A DNA stretch of 64,000 nt from Paenibacillus sp. FSL H7-0331. GTDB lineage: Bacteria > Bacillota > Bacilli > Paenibacillales > NBRC-103111. Shown in pieces: positions 16,867 through 24,917 of the stretch. Under the pieces are notes generated by a model. The model did no database searches and was not told where the DNA came from. It worked only from the letters and a program-made list of their open reading frames with translations. The position numbers were made by a program, and so were the translations under genes. The stretch's first letter is position 1. The number at the start of each line of letters is the position of its first letter. The stretch is taken from positions 372,001-436,000 of the forward strand of contig NZ_MRTH01000002.1 in the NCBI RefSeq assembly GCF_001956045.1, in the 5' to 3' direction.

Positions 16867-17564
16867 GAAATATTAAACTTTTTGTTATCCAGGCTGATGG
16901 TTAAACCAAGCTGCTCAACAGCGTATTCCCACGTCATCGGGAAGTAGGTAACATCATTTAGTACAAGCAAGGGGTACTCTTCGGATGCATTATCGATCCA
17001 GACATCGTTAACAAAAATATTAAAATCCGGCAATTTCGCATACAGCTTGGAATCGGGAACACCCGAATCGGCATTAAGCTTAGCTGCTTTATTGGAGGTT
17101 TTTCTAATCGCAAAGCCAACTGTCGCATCCCATTTGGTTTCCAAGCCAAGAGCTTGTGTGTAGTTCCAGGTCATCGGAAAGTATGTAATATCTTTATACT
17201 CGAATACCGGAAATTTGGATGTCGAGTTGGTGACCTGCTGCCCGTTTACAAATATCGTATAGGAAGGAAGATTCACCTTTACAGTTCCTTTAGGAATAAC
17301 CTCTTTGGGCGGAGCGGCAGCTGGAGCAGGAGTAGGGGCAGGTTTGGAAGCGCTTGACGATGAACCATTGTTCGAAGAGCTGGAGCTGTTAGAGCTGCCC
17401 CCATTGTGATAGTGGTATTCGCCATATTTCAATCCCCACTTTTCACAGTTGGTTTTACAGGTGTGACCTCCATTGCTATCGGTTCTGCCTGGATGTGCTG
17501 CAGCGAATGAAGATAAGGACAGGCTAAGGATTAAGGTCGAAATGAGTATTTTGGTTGCTTTCAT
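16860..17564 (-). CDS. Secreted YHYH-domain protein with two stalk-like domains
   Basis: 234 residues from ATG 17564 (AGGAGGA upstream on the minus strand); the frame extends further upstream but has no better start. A signal peptide (MKATKILISTLILSLSLSS) ends near FAAAHP. Next comes HPGRTDSNGGHTCKTNC and GEYHYHNGG, a cysteine- and histidine-containing YHYH-type domain seen in small secreted proteins. A Ser/Asn-rich then Pro/Ala-rich linker leads to two tandem copies of a roughly 55-residue module (FVNGQQV..TYFPMTWNY, FVNDVWI..TYFPMTWEY) like the stalk domain first named from copper amine oxidases. It is not an enzyme by appearance. It probably sits in the wall; its function is unknown. Confidence 0.72.
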   Translation of the reverse strand: MKATKILISTLILSLSLSSFAAAHPGRTDSNGGHTCKTNCEKWGLKYGEYHYHNGGSSNSSSSSNNGSSSSASKPAPTPAPAAAPPKEVIPKGTVKVNLPSYTIFVNGQQVTNSTSKFPVFEYKDITYFPMTWNYTQALGLETKWDATVGFAIRKTSNKAAKLNADSGVPDSKLYAKLPDFNIFVNDVWIDNASEEYPLLVLNDVTYFPMTWEYAVEQLGLTISLDNKKFNISK

Positions 17565-17646
17565 CGTAAAATCCTCCTGATATAGTTCTATAGACTCATA
17601 AGAGTCTACCATATATAGGATTAATAGACAATTGTTATTCATATAA

Positions 17647-17706
17647 AAAGGGATCGTGCGTTCAAACCGTATATATCACACACTACGATTTGAACGCACG
17701 ATCCCT
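17647..17706 (-). terminator. Strong hairpin terminator of the ABC-F gene
   Basis: A perfect 19-bp inverted repeat (AAGGGATCGTGCGTTCAAA and its complement) encloses 22 bases. On the minus strand it is followed by TTTTTAT. It starts 14 bases after the ABC-F stop codon. Confidence 0.85.
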
Positions 17707-17720
17707 TATGACGGAGCAGT

Positions 17721-19277
17721 TTAGAACACCTTGGTTGTCCACGATTCACAATTCCATGTTTCCGTGACGACATCACGATAAAATTCAGGTTCGTGAGAAA
17801 TCAGCAGGATGCTGCCTTTGTAGGCCTTCAGAGCACGCTTCAGCTCATCCTTGGCATCAACATCGAGGTGGTTCGTCGGCTCATCGAGCACGAGCAGATT
17901 GGTTTCGCGATTGATCAGCTTGCAAAGGCGAACCTTTGCCTTTTCGCCCCCACTGAGGACGACAATTTTGCTCTCGATATGTTTGGTCGTGAGCCCGCAC
18001 TTGGCCAGCGCTGCACGCACTTCGAATTGGGAATAGGAAGGGAATTCCTTCCACACCTCTTCGATACAAGTATTATAGTTGGCATCCTTCATTTCCTGCT
18101 CGAAGTAGCCGATATTCAGATTTTCACCCAGCCTTACCGTTCCGGACAGAGCTTGAATCTCACCCAGGATACTCCGCAGTAGTGTCGTTTTACCGATACC
18201 GTTCGCACCTACTAGTGCAATTTTTTGACCGCGCTCCATACGAAGGTTGAGTGGTCTGGATAAGGGACTGTCATAACCGATGATGAGATCCGTTGCTTCG
18301 AAAATCAACTTACCAGACGTTCTTGCGTCCTTGAAGTTAAATTGCGGCTTTGGTTTTTCCTTGGCGATTTCGATGATTTCCATCTTATCGAGCTTCTTTT
18401 GTCTGGACATCGCCATGTTTCGCGTTGCGACACTAGCTTTGTTACGAGCGACGAAGTCCTTTAATTCGGCAATTTCCTGCTGCTGACGCTTATGTGCGGA
18501 TTCAAGCTGCTGTTTTTTCATTTCGTGGACCTGCTGGAAATAATCGTAATCGCCAACATAGCGGTTTAACTCTTGATTTTCCATATGATAGATCAGGTTA
18601 ATGACGCTGTTCAGGAACGGGATGTCATGTGAAATTAAAATGAATGCATTCTCATACTCCTGCAGGTAACGCTGTAACCAAATAATATGCTGCTCATCCA
18701 GATAGTTTGTCGGCTCGTCCAGGAGCAGGATATCGGGCTTTTCAAGCAGCAGCTTGGCAAGTAAAACTTTCGTACGCTGTCCGCCGCTCAGGTCATTGAC
18801 GTCCTTATCCAGTCCAATATCGGTAAGCCCCAGTCCGCGTGCGGTTTCTTCGATCTTGGCATCAATCATGTAAAAATCTTGATTAGTTAATGTATCCTGA
18901 ATCGTACCTACATCCTCAAGCAGCTGTTCAAGCTCTTCTGGAGATACATCGCCCATCCGGGCGTACATTTCGTTCATTTCTTGTTCCATATCGAACAGGA
19001 ATTGAAAAGCTCCCTTAAGAACATCACGCATCGTAAGTCCCTTGCTGAGCACTGCATGCTGATCAAGGTAACCCACTCGCATCCGCTTGGACCATTCGAC
19101 CTTGCCCTCATCCGGCTGAAGCTTTCCTGTAATAATGTTCATGAAGGTGGACTTGCCTTCACCGTTAGCACCAATAAGTCCAATGTGTTCGCCTTTAAGC
19201 AGACGGAAGGATACATCCTTGAAAATGGCGCGATCTCCAAAACCATGACTTAGTTTTTCTACGTTTAATATGCTCAT
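17721..19277 (-). CDS. ABC-F family ribosome-associated ATPase
   Basis: 518 residues from ATG 19277; upstream ATG 19280 and GTG 19286 are in frame but sit too close to the AAAGGTG ribosome site. Two ABC domains have no membrane part. Walker A sequences are GANGEGKST and GANGIGKTT, signatures are LSGGQRTKV and LSGGEKAKV, and Walker B sequences end in LLLDEPTNYLD and LVLDEPTNHLD. The charged linker between them (QLESAHKRQQQEIAELKD) is the P-site tRNA-interaction helix region of ABC-F proteins. Members rescue stalled ribosomes or protect them from antibiotics. The closest type I recall is the YkpA/YbiT-like housekeeping group. It diverges from a FusB-type gene, another translation-protection factor. 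Confidence 0.9.
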   Translation of the reverse strand: MSILNVEKLSHGFGDRAIFKDVSFRLLKGEHIGLIGANGEGKSTFMNIITGKLQPDEGKVEWSKRMRVGYLDQHAVLSKGLTMRDVLKGAFQFLFDMEQEMNEMYARMGDVSPEELEQLLEDVGTIQDTLTNQDFYMIDAKIEETARGLGLTDIGLDKDVNDLSGGQRTKVLLAKLLLEKPDILLLDEPTNYLDEQHIIWLQRYLQEYENAFILISHDIPFLNSVINLIYHMENQELNRYVGDYDYFQQVHEMKKQQLESAHKRQQQEIAELKDFVARNKASVATRNMAMSRQKKLDKMEIIEIAKEKPKPQFNFKDARTSGKLIFEATDLIIGYDSPLSRPLNLRMERGQKIALVGANGIGKTTLLRSILGEIQALSGTVRLGENLNIGYFEQEMKDANYNTCIEEVWKEFPSYSQFEVRAALAKCGLTTKHIESKIVVLSGGEKAKVRLCKLINRETNLLVLDEPTNHLDVDAKDELKRALKAYKGSILLISHEPEFYRDVVTETWNCESWTTKVF

Positions 19278-19371
19278 CATTGACACCTTTTCTTATAAAC
19301 TTTGTTCTCACTTATTATAAGCTGTAAGGGAGGAATAACTCAATATGGGAAACAACAACTGTAGTCGGGGG

Positions 19372-19401
19372 TTGCAGCAAAGGTGCGGTTTATTTTATAA
19401 T
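19372..19401 (+). promoter_or_regulatory. Predicted sigma-A promoter of the FusB-type leader
   Basis: TTGCAG at 19372-19377 and TATAAT at 19396-19401, separated by 18 bp. Transcription from here would make a leader of roughly 200 bases ahead of the main gene. Confidence 0.55.
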
Positions 19402-19428
19402 GAGTTCGTACAAGGAAGGGTGGTAGAG

Positions 19429-19476
19429 ATGGCGAATAATTTTGCCAGCTTAAGTAGCAGCTCATGCAAAGCCTAA
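19429..19476 (+). CDS. 15-residue leader peptide of the FusB-type gene
   Basis: ATG 19429 follows AAGGAAGGG with an eight-base gap, a very good ribosome site, and opens a 15-codon frame (MANNFASLSSSSCKA) ending in TAA at 19474-19476. Its last codons lie inside one arm of a hairpin (19463-19498) and also inside an alternative pairing with 19560-19570. This layout is that of a translational attenuator in which ribosome stalling on the short frame rearranges the leader RNA. S. aureus fusB is known, as I recall, to be controlled by translational attenuation. The peptide product itself probably has no other role. Confidence 0.6.
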   Translation: MANNFASLSSSSCKA

Positions 19477-19608
19477 TATTGGGGCGATACTTTGCATGGG
19501 TGACGGACAGTTATTGTTAACATTGTCGCCCGAGAAGGCTTATATCGTTTCTAATAGTGGGCTTTGCAGCTTATTTTTATTTCATATAAAATAAGGAGCT
19601 GAAAAGCA
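19463..19608 (+). promoter_or_regulatory. Candidate translational attenuator with alternative hairpins
   Basis: CATGCAAAG (19463-19471) pairs perfectly with CTTTGCATG (19490-19498). Alternatively GCAAAGCC (from 19466) can pair with GGCTTTGC (19560-19567), extended by AGCT arms. A third stem, CAGC plus TTATTTT (19567-19577) with AAAATAA plus GCTG (19588-19601), encloses the AAGGAG ribosome site at 19593-19598. The structures compete, so ribosome position on the leader ORF could decide access to the main ribosome site. Confidence 0.6.
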
Positions 19609-20280
19609 ATGATGAAACCATTTATTAGAAACCATCAATATAACATGATCAAAAAGCAAACAGATCTGCTGCAGCGTGCCTGCAATACCGTTTCCGATCC
19701 GAAAGTGGTAGAAGCGGTAAGATATAGCGCAACTACGAAAATTATAGAAGCGTTCCCGGATGCAGTGGAGCTTCAGAAGCAAATCTTGGAGAAGATTTCG
19801 ACTTTAAAAACAGCAGAAGAATTCCAGCACTATTTACATTCTATGGAGCCTTATCTGGAGCCATTTGAGCAAGTGACGGAAACGCAGATGAAGAAGCTGT
19901 TTCCCAAAAACAAAAAACTGAAGGTACCTGACTTAGCCACTATCGATAACCGCTATGTCACCTATCTTGGGTGGACCGACATCGCGACGAATAAATTGTT
20001 TATGGTTTACCATCTGAACGGTAAGCTCGTCGGGGTCGAAGGCAAATATACCCCAATGAATAAGAAAAGCAATTGTTTTTTGTGCAATCGGCATGAAGAG
20101 GTTGCATTATTTTCGGCCATCTCGAAGTGGAAGCCAGCCAACGCTTCGCCTGATTATTATAGGGCAATCGGCAACTATCTGTGTGTGAATAGTGACACCT
20201 GCAACAACAACATTACGGATGTGACCACATTGGAAAAATTTATCTATGACATTGTGGGACAATCACGTCTTGAATCATAA
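19609..20280 (+). CDS. FusB/FusC-type elongation factor G-binding protein
   Basis: 223 residues, close to the roughly 213 of FusB proteins. The family binds EF-G on the ribosome and frees it from fusidic-acid-stalled complexes. The N-terminal helical bundle (about 1-95) starts with PFIRNHQYNMIKKQTDLL. The C-terminal domain has TYLGWTDIATNKLFMVY followed by a zinc-finger layout of four cysteines: C156 and C159 in NCFLCNRH, C192 and C198 in CVNSDTC. The invariant spacing suggests a working protein. A leader peptide and hairpins precede it (19429-19608) and a terminator follows. Chromosomal homologues occur in many Bacillales, and fusidic acid resistance is not guaranteed. Confidence 0.88.
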   Translation: MMKPFIRNHQYNMIKKQTDLLQRACNTVSDPKVVEAVRYSATTKIIEAFPDAVELQKQILEKISTLKTAEEFQHYLHSMEPYLEPFEQVTETQMKKLFPKNKKLKVPDLATIDNRYVTYLGWTDIATNKLFMVYHLNGKLVGVEGKYTPMNKKSNCFLCNRHEEVALFSAISKWKPANASPDYYRAIGNYLCVNSDTCNNNITDVTTLEKFIYDIVGQSRLES

Positions 20281-20286
20281 ACAACT

Positions 20287-20318
20287 GGAGCCCGCTGTAA
20301 TGGTGGGCTCCTTTTTTT
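20287..20318 (+). terminator. Rho-independent terminator of the FusB-type gene
   Basis: GGAGCCC at 20287-20293 pairs with GGGCTCC at 20305-20311, followed by seven T residues. Confidence 0.88.
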
Positions 20319-20433
20319 GAAATTATATATTTCCATATAAATGAATATGTGGTAGAATAAAATGAGAACAAATGTTCTGTTTGGTCAACACGATGTCGAT
20401 CAAGAGATATAGACGGAGGGAAGGTGCGGATGG

Positions 20434-21228
20434 ATGACGGAACGGTATTCAGAAATAGATGAGGTTATAGCCTACATACATCAGCATATTGACGAACCGC
20501 TCTCTCTGTCTCAATTGGCATCTCATCTTGCCTATAGTCCGTATCATTTTACACGAATTTTTAAAGAACGAATTGGTTTATCTCCTTTATATTATGTATC
20601 CTCACTTCGTTTGCAAAAAGCTAAAGATTTATTGCTGCGCACGAATTTGAGTGTTCGAGATATTGGCTTAGAGATTGGACAACAAAGTCTGGGAACCTTT
20701 ACGACCCGGTTTACCGAGAGAGTAGGCATGACGCCTACAGATTTTCGGAACTCGACGCTGGAAGCGGGCAACCAATTCCGTTCCTTACATCATCTTAAAG
20801 ACTTGCGTACTGTGCACTCAACAATTAATCCATATGGAACCATCAAAGGGACAGTTCAATCGACGATGCCTTTTGAAGGCGTTATCTTGATAGGTTTATT
20901 TGCCAAACCCATTCCTGAGGGACTACCTATACACGGAACGCTGCTATTTTCAGTGGGAGATTTCTGTTTTACGGGTGTACAACCCGGTACCTATTATTTG
21001 ATGGCAACATCGATCTCCTGGGGGATGAAAGCGACGGAAATTTTGCTTCCTCAAACTACTTTGCGTACTCGATCCAGAGAGCCAATTGTGGTCCAACCCT
21101 ACGCTGCCGTTCCCTATCAGGAGGTTACCCTTCACGTTCCCCGCCTGGACGATCCTCCCATCCTGATTTCGCTTCCCTTGCTGATGAATAACTTCCTCAA
21201 TCGGACTTTCGAACATAGTATTCGATAA
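20434..21228 (+). CDS. AraC family transcriptional regulator with C-terminal beta domain
   Basis: 264 residues. The DNA-binding domain is unusually N-terminal (residues 5-105): VIAYIHQHIDEPLSLSQLASH, FTRIFKERIGLSPLYYVSSL and the second helix-turn-helix IGQQSLGTFTTRFTERVGMTP, ending in TDFRNS. The remaining 150 residues look like a beta-rich domain (TIKGTVQSTMPFEGVILIG, VQPGTYYLMATSISWGM), perhaps carboxypeptidase-regulatory or transthyretin-like, which could sense a ligand. A GGAGGGAAGG site precedes ATG 20434. No target is obvious; the next gene is an Ohr peroxidase 100 bp downstream, on the same strand. Confidence 0.85.
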   Translation: MTERYSEIDEVIAYIHQHIDEPLSLSQLASHLAYSPYHFTRIFKERIGLSPLYYVSSLRLQKAKDLLLRTNLSVRDIGLEIGQQSLGTFTTRFTERVGMTPTDFRNSTLEAGNQFRSLHHLKDLRTVHSTINPYGTIKGTVQSTMPFEGVILIGLFAKPIPEGLPIHGTLLFSVGDFCFTGVQPGTYYLMATSISWGMKATEILLPQTTLRTRSREPIVVQPYAAVPYQEVTLHVPRLDDPPILISLPLLMNNFLNRTFEHSIR

Positions 21229-21330
21229 GTCCATAGCCACGATGGTATAGAATGAAATGACATCGATATGGAAACGATAATCAATGGTTAACCATATACA
21301 ATTAAAAACATACAGTAGGGAGCTGCCAGC

Positions 21331-21747
21331 TTGGAAAAATTATATACAGCTACCGTAAAAGCAGCAGGTGGTAGAGATGGCAAGGTTGTATCCAGTGATA
21401 ACATTCTGAATCTTGATGTGAGAATGCCCAAAGAATTAGGCGGCGGTGGTGGAGCAGCAACCAATCCTGAACAGCTATTCGCAGCGGGATATGCGGCATG
21501 TTTTGAAAGTGCTTTGAATTTGGTTTGCAGAACCAAACGAATCAAGGTGGAAGCGACGGAGGTTACGGCCCACGTCACTATTGGTAAGGAATCCGATGGT
21601 GGATTCGGGCTTGAAGTGAAATTGGACATAGCTATTCGAGGTGTCGAAGCGGCTGTAGCGAAGGAATTAATCGAAGCTGCACATCAAGTATGTCCTTACT
21701 CCAAAGCAACCAGAGGGAATATCAAGGTCGAATTAAATCTAGTTTAG
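21331..21747 (+). CDS. ohr: Organic hydroperoxide resistance protein (Ohr/OsmC family)
   Basis: 138 residues from TTG 21331, with GGGAG at 21318-21322. Ohr reduces fatty-acid and other organic hydroperoxides using two cysteines recharged by lipoylated proteins. Both are present: Cys57 in GYAACFESAL and Cys121 in VCPYSKATRGN. The conserved N-terminus (LYTATVKAAGGRDGKVVSSD) and GGGGGAATNPEQLFAAGYAACF identify Ohr rather than OsmC. No MarR-type OhrR is adjacent, so its regulator is elsewhere or the upstream AraC gene takes part. Confidence 0.93.
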   Translation: MEKLYTATVKAAGGRDGKVVSSDNILNLDVRMPKELGGGGGAATNPEQLFAAGYAACFESALNLVCRTKRIKVEATEVTAHVTIGKESDGGFGLEVKLDIAIRGVEAAVAKELIEAAHQVCPYSKATRGNIKVELNLV

Positions 21748-21919
21748 CTGGAATAGAGGATCGTATGTCTCCAAAACCAGAGAGGAATGCCCTCACGATG
21801 ACATGAGTGTACCAGCTGTGACGACTGCCAATGACCAACTGGTTATGATCGGACTGTCGTATCAGGTGGTACACCTCATTCTGAACCCTATTCATGTGGA
21901 TGGATGCCTCGCAGTTACG
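21748..21919. other. Intergenic stretch of unclear origin
   Basis: 172 bases between ohr and a convergent gene. The minus strand has an open, protein-like reading without start or stop support (including VYHLIRQSDHNQLVIGSRHSW), which may be a gene remnant. The overlapping plus-strand frame from 21803 has no ribosome site and runs into the antisense of a real gene. Confidence 0.25.
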
Positions 21920-22471
21920 TTATTTGTTCACCACGATATATTGTCTATCCTGCCATTCGAATTCTTCTCCCAGCTCAAATGTGTTCAAGTTCAGCACAAG
22001 ATCCAGCTTGCGATTACGCGGCTCCTCGAATCTCTCCATTCCATGTGCCCAACATGCATAGAGTTCTGCGTGTTCACCAGATACTAGATGGTGATCCAGA
22101 TAGGTGAAAAGCTCTGTCAAACATTTTTTACCCAAGAGAAAAGCTTGAGGTGAGATTTCCTTAATTCGGTCGCTTATTTGAAACGAGCCTCCATCGTGAT
22201 CCACTTGATAAACGAACGGATTCCGAAAATGCTTTGAGGTATCCTGATGAGTAAGCGGACCACTGACATAAAGACCCGCGGCATCCTCCTCCGTCTCGTA
22301 TACCTCCGTATTTTGTTCATAGAGGTGAGAGAGATCAAATATAGAGGTCGGCGAATTTTCATTGGGCGGGTATAGTTTCAGAGCGTCTTTAAGCTTCATT
22401 ATGGTTTTCTTTTTACCAAATGAGCCCGTCGGAAGCTCCTTATCTGTGGCGATATAGTAGAAGAGAGTCAT
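21920..22471 (-). CDS. Conserved-looking protein of unknown function
   Basis: 183 residues from ATG 22471, with a textbook AAGGAGG seven bases upstream on the minus strand. I do not recognise the family. The protein is acidic, soluble and has no signal or membrane segment. Notable parts are TSIFDLSHLYEQNTEVYETEED, AAGLYVSGPLTHQDTSKHF, and a C-terminal half with LDLVLNLNTFELGEEFEWQDR. The composition and codon use are like neighbours, so it is likely a real gene. It converges on ohr and is separated from the divergent membrane protein at 22662 by 190 bases. Confidence 0.7.
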   Translation of the reverse strand: MTLFYYIATDKELPTGSFGKKKTIMKLKDALKLYPPNENSPTSIFDLSHLYEQNTEVYETEEDAAGLYVSGPLTHQDTSKHFRNPFVYQVDHDGGSFQISDRIKEISPQAFLLGKKCLTELFTYLDHHLVSGEHAELYACWAHGMERFEEPRNRKLDLVLNLNTFELGEEFEWQDRQYIVVNK

Positions 22472-22661
22472 AGGCGAGCCTCCTTAAAGCTATTTTTGAT
22501 TCGATTGTGTTAAAATGGAAAATTAATATCTCATTATAGCTTAATTTCGGAGATTCTGCATAAAAACCGTTAAGACATGGTTTAAAAAGCAATAAGAGCT
22601 TTAATGAATGATAGATAGAAGGCAGCGGCATATGTTTTGTTTTTCTGAGGGGGATTTGAAT

Positions 22662-23807
22662 ATGGGGAACCGGACATTTTTAAGTGTGACCAATAGTGAC
22701 ACCGTAGTCGTGGAGTATGAACACGTTGCTTTTGAAACGAATAATTTTTTGGCTCCCTTGTGGTTTTGTCTCGTCAGTCAAGAGCAATATGGGCGTTATC
22801 GTGAGCAGCTCTTAGCCAGCTGGAGTTTGGTACAACCTCACTTGGAAGACGAGGAGTTGGAGGATTTACCTGAATGGTCGGCATTCTCGGAGGCACTGGA
22901 TTTGCATATCCCATGGGTAGAAGTATCCATGCAAATGCGCGAGAGTCTGCCAGTTACTCTTGCTCGGTACCCTGCGCTTAGTCTCTATATGTCGGAGTGG
23001 CTACAAACGTTATCCAGTCATGTTCAAGTGCATCCATCGCCAGTCGTTCATCTGGAGCTTTCCCAGTATTTTAGTTTTTCTGGCGATCCGATCGCTTACC
23101 TGGCTAATATCGAGGAATTCCTTGGGGGGTGGTGGCAGCCTGATGAATCATCGTTTGATTACCTTGATCACGTCACGAATTCATATCTATTGGGTGGTGA
23201 GCATCAACTTTATAGAGTAAGAGCCGATAGTCTCGAACAGTCAACGGAACCGGATATTAAAGTGGATACTTCTAAAGTAGCCGCAACTGAGGTTAAGAAG
23301 CCTATATCCAAGCGGCTCGAAAACCTGTATACGTGGTTGCTGGCCTTACTGTCAGCAGCACTTGGTTTAGGCGCTTACCTCTGGACCTCAAGCTCATGGC
23401 TAGCTGTATTTGCTTTTTTACTGCCGTCCTTATGTATCATTGTCTGGGAGCTGCGTCGTCGACCCAAGAAAGCTGCAAAGGGTAACAACGATCGTACCTT
23501 TCCTTCACCCACACCAAGAGCAATAGCTTACTATAACCGCATCTCGCCAATTACACTTCAAGGAGTACAGGCCGTAGATTTGAATAACAATCATTCTGTT
23601 ACTGTCCTATGGCCGCATATTATGCTCGCACAAGTAAGTCCGTCAGGACATATTGAGATCAAGCTCGATGCGGAATCGGAGTCCTTGTACCCGCCGCGGC
23701 TTAGTATCGTCCTTGAGCATGGATTAGAAGCCGACTATGTTGTATCAGCTATTCATTCTATCTCGCAGCTGTGGCGTCTCGATTGGAATGGAAATGATTA
23801 CAGCTGA
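22662..23807 (+). CDS. Unrecognised protein with a central membrane hairpin
   Basis: 381 residues from ATG 22662 (GAGGGGGA seven bases upstream); a longer frame from 22608 lacks a site. The first roughly 220 residues are soluble ([21 protein letters not shown]), then two membrane segments occur at about 235-278 ([17 protein letters not shown] and [17 protein letters not shown]), followed by a basic RRRPKK stop-transfer stretch. The last 100 residues ([39 protein letters not shown]) are soluble. I cannot assign a family. Its 3' end overlaps the convergent chemoreceptor gene by ten bases. Confidence 0.75.
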   Translation: MGNRTFLSVTNSDTVVVEYEHVAFETNNFLAPLWFCLVSQEQYGRYREQLLASWSLVQPHLEDEELEDLPEWSAFSEALDLHIPWVEVSMQMRESLPVTLARYPALSLYMSEWLQTLSSHVQVHPSPVVHLELSQYFSFSGDPIAYLANIEEFLGGWWQPDESSFDYLDHVTNSYLLGGEHQLYRVRADSLEQSTEPDIKVDTSKVAATEVKKPISKRLENLYTWLLALLSAALGLGAYLWTSSSWLAVFAFLLPSLCIIVWELRRRPKKAAKGNNDRTFPSPTPRAIAYYNRISPITLQGVQAVDLNNNHSVTVLWPHIMLAQVSPSGHIEIKLDAESESLYPPRLSIVLEHGLEADYVVSAIHSISQLWRLDWNGNDYS

Positions 23808-24724
23808 TCACTTAAGGTGTGGGCCTGTTTATCCAGTTGTCGTGCAGCTCGGCCGATACCCGTAAATTCATCAACAGCCTGCTGTGTAAGGCGCTGACTG
23901 TCTGTAATTAAGGTTTGAGAACGTTTCGTACCTTTCGCAATTTCTGCAACCTGAGTGGCAATACCTTCCAAATTGGTATTCACTTCCTTTGTTGCTTCCT
24001 CTGCTTGTTTAGCTAATTTGCGCACCTCGCTTGCCACCACATTAAAGCCGCGCCCATGTTCTCCAGCGTGTGCGGCTTCGATAGCCGCGTTCAAGGCTAA
24101 CAGATTAGTTTGCGAAGCTATATCACGAATAGTGCTTATGATCCCGCGAACGGAGTCGGCCTTGTTTTCCAATAGCTGGAGCACTTGCATATTCTCATGG
24201 GTTTCCTTAACGATCAGCTCAATGGCAGTTGTAATTTGATGGCTGCTAGAAATACCCTCCTCTGCACGCTTTAAAAGGTCATGAGCCATCTGTTGTAAAT
24301 CATGGGTAACTTGGGAAGTCGTATTTTCACGCGCAGTGATGTCCGTTGCCACTTTAATTACGGCTTGAACTTGACCTTCTGCATCAAATACAGGGCTATA
24401 CGTCGCTTCGAACCATAATAATCGCTGTTTCTTTGTAACCCGCAATATTTTTTCCTGAAAAGGGCGTCCGCTTTTCAGATCACTCCACAGTAATTGATAT
24501 TCTGGACTGTTGACGAATTCAGGTGTGCAAAACTGCCGGTGCATCAACCCTGGCATTTCGGCTGTTTGATAGTCCATAGCCTTCGCAAAGTTATCATTTG
24601 CCCATAACACTTTACCGTTAATATCAAACTCGATCATGGCCAATGACTGTTCAATGGCTGAAAGGACAGCATTCTCATCAAGCACTTGGTTGCTTGTATA
24701 TCTATCATATCTTGCATTAATCAT
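23798..24724 (-). CDS. Soluble PAS-domain chemoreceptor (YfmS-like MCP)
   Basis: 308 residues without membrane segments. Residues about 18-135 are a PAS domain ([27 protein letters not shown], then [21 protein letters not shown]). A helical linker leads to a short methyl-accepting signalling hairpin whose tip is [29 protein letters not shown], the CheA/CheW contact region. The length is that of small cytoplasmic receptors such as Bacillus YfmS. PAS ligands in this subgroup include heme, flavin or none; this cannot be read here. ATG 24724 is preceded by AAGGGAG. The promoter region is shared with a divergent CarH-type B12/MerR regulator and carries its repeat array. Confidence 0.9.
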   Translation of the reverse strand: MINARYDRYTSNQVLDENAVLSAIEQSLAMIEFDINGKVLWANDNFAKAMDYQTAEMPGLMHRQFCTPEFVNSPEYQLLWSDLKSGRPFQEKILRVTKKQRLLWFEATYSPVFDAEGQVQAVIKVATDITARENTTSQVTHDLQQMAHDLLKRAEEGISSSHQITTAIELIVKETHENMQVLQLLENKADSVRGIISTIRDIASQTNLLALNAAIEAAHAGEHGRGFNVVASEVRKLAKQAEEATKEVNTNLEGIATQVAEIAKGTKRSQTLITDSQRLTQQAVDEFTGIGRAARQLDKQAHTLSDQL

Positions 24725-24753
24725 GAGCTGCTCCCTTTTGGTTGTAGTATTTT

Positions 24754-24897
24754 TGTATAGAATATGTATAGAGTATATAGATTTATGTTATGAACTATAC
24801 ATAATCTATACATAATGTGCAAGACATATGTAGAAAATTTATGAATGTATACCGTAAAGGCTCTCGCACTATTCATTTTGTATAATTTATGTATAAT
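24754..24897. promoter_or_regulatory. Three pairs of 11-bp-spaced TGTATA/TATACA repeats (CarH-type operator array)
   Basis: TGTATAG occurs at 24754 and 24765. CTATACATAAT occurs twice head-to-tail at 24795 and 24806. TGTATAAT occurs at 24879 and 24890. Every pair is spaced exactly 11 bp, and every unit contains TATACA on one strand, matching the TnTACA core of 11-bp direct repeats known for the B12 photoreceptor CarH. The pairs flank the start regions of both divergent genes. Confidence 0.7.
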
Positions 24898-24917
24898 TAA
24901 ATTGAGGTGGCTAAGAA

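Noticed and set aside
21803..22087. 94-codon plus-strand frame
   Set aside because: Its second half is antisense to the 183-residue gene at 21920-22471, which has a far better ribosome site; no homology recognised.
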